Assembly: GCF_950295315.1 (NCBI RefSeq)
Contig: NC_080164.1
Location: forward strand, 114,958,890-115,022,889
Origin: Erinaceus europaeus
Lineage: Eukaryota > Chordata > Mammalia > Eulipotyphla > Erinaceidae
DNA: 64,000 bases
Direction: 5' to 3'
Part shown: piece after piece, positions 63,091 to 64,000 of the stretch
Numbering within the stretch: the stretch's first letter is position 1
Layout: the number at the start of each line of letters is the position of its first letter
Program-made: the position numbers and the translations under genes
Notes under the pieces: model-generated
What the model was told of the DNA's origin: nothing
The model's input: only the letters and a program-made list of their open reading frames with translations
The model's database searches: none

Positions 63091-63460
63091 GTTTCATTTA
63101 TTACAACAAAAAGATCTAAAAAGTTATTGACTTACTGATGACCCCAGACTTCCTCACAGCTGTTATTAGAAACCTTTTGCCTCCATGCTTGCTAAATATA
63201 TGTTTATTCATTGTTTGTCTGCTGGGTACAAGCCACGGGACCTGCTCTTCAGGCTGTATCCCTTATTACAAAATCCCACTCTGGGCGGGGAGGTCTGGGA
63301 TATGTCAGAGATTTTCTGGCCCGTAGACTAGTAATATTGCACAAATGCAATTACCCGTAACTCTGATGTCTGGCTTCTGCCCTGAGGGTCTGGGGATTGT
63401 ACATGGGATGACTGTAGAATAAACTCTCAGTATCGTATGGCATCAAAAGAATAAACCTTC
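63091..63460. other. Unassigned, possible old LTR or transcript-derived sequence
   Basis: Moderately GC-rich, with AATAAA at 63418 and again at 63450. No family recognised. Confidence 0.3.
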
Positions 63461-63700
63461 CCCAGCTGCAGGGGGCTCGCTTCACAAGTGGTGAAGCAGG
63501 TCTGCAGGTGTCTATCTTTCTCATCCCCACTCTGTCTTCCCCTCCTCTCTCAATTTCTCTCTGTCCTATCTGGCAACAACAATAGCAGCAGAAGCAACAA
63601 CAATACCAACAAGGACAGCAAAATGGAAAAAAATGGCCTCTAGGAGCAGTGGATTTGTAATGCAGGCACCAAATCCCCAGCTACAACCTTGGAGGCAAAT
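63461..63700 (+). mobile_element. SINE-A, 5'-truncated, long-tailed
   Basis: Starts inside the body (CCCCAGCTGCAGGGGGCTCG), with CAACAACAATAGCAGCAGAA and GGCCTCTAGGAGCAGTGG...CTTGGAGGC tail. Confidence 0.88.
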
Positions 63701-64000
63701 ATATACCAAATGTAATGACATTTGGATGGTGACAGTCTTAAGCACCTTTATCTATACTTGAATATTTTCCCCTTAAAAATGTATTCTGATCTTTATCTAT
63801 GTGATGTATAACCACCTGTTATTTGTGTGTTTTGACATTTATTCCTGGTGTTTCACCTAAAAAAAACTTTAACCTTCCTCCTTCCTTTGTGATATAATGC
63901 ATAGTTTTTTTTTTTTTTTGCCAATAAATATTCCTGGAAGTTTAGGATGGAAGGCTTCACACTTGACCATGTCCAAGCTCATAATGTTTTGTGTGCATCA
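63701..64000. other. Unassigned stretch
   Basis: AT-rich, T run at about 63906-63920. No gene or element recognised. Confidence 0.4.

Overview
This window is repeat-dominated mammalian nuclear DNA with no supportable protein-coding gene. Its small tRNA-derived SINEs closely match what I recall of the ERI SINEs of hedgehogs, so I infer Erinaceus or a close relative (about 0.75 confidence; no database search was possible). It is probably intergenic or intronic. The longest open frames are pieces of LINE-1 (L1) ORF2 or chance openings in repeats.

Labels used here are my own. SINE-A: sense head GGGAGTCGGGCGGTAGCGCA, with A box TAGCGCAGCGGG, B box GGTTCGANNCC and a (CAA)n-rich tail; a long-tailed version ends in a GCCTCCAGG/CCTGGAGGC stem. 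SINE-B: head GGGCCGGGTGGTGGCGCACC, tail TCCAATAAATAAA. SINE-C: head GGGAGGTGGCGCAGTGGATA. SINE-D: head with ATAGCATAATGGTTATGCAA. SINE-E and SINE-F: older tRNA-like types. L1X: a roughly 2 kb, poly(A)-ended repeat that I interpret as the unusually long 3' UTR of one L1 lineage.

Layout. 1-17 kb: SINEs of all types, a short L1X piece, an L1 5' fragment with the ORF1 coiled coil (9.4-10.3 kb), and old eutherian L1 remnants. 17.5-28 kb: an L1X cluster with two copies that look 5'-inverted (twin-primed), a solo class I-like LTR (21.4-22.1 kb), a 225-bp near-identical inverted repeat and a 54-bp-arm hairpin. 28-34.5 kb: SINEs, microsatellites and two unassigned stretches. 34.5-40.3 kb: a four-level nest, in which an L1 was hit by a class II-like LTR, the LTR by an L1X, and the L1X by a 5'-inverted L1, with target duplications at the three inner levels. 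41-57 kb: L1X copies, a long L1 with reverse-transcriptase remnants (46.6-49.9 kb), a mariner-type MITE (50.3 kb), and the copy that best links L1X to L1 (51.2-54.8 kb). 57-64 kb: old L1 remnants broken up by SINEs, a young truncated L1 (60.2-60.8 kb), and a U6 snRNA pseudogene fused to an unrelated 3' sequence (62.05-62.27 kb).

The common thread is L1 reverse transcription. It would account for the L1 and L1X copies, the SINEs mobilised in trans and the U6 chimera, and for the hallmarks seen directly: poly(A), target-site duplications, 5' truncation, 5' inversion and template switching.
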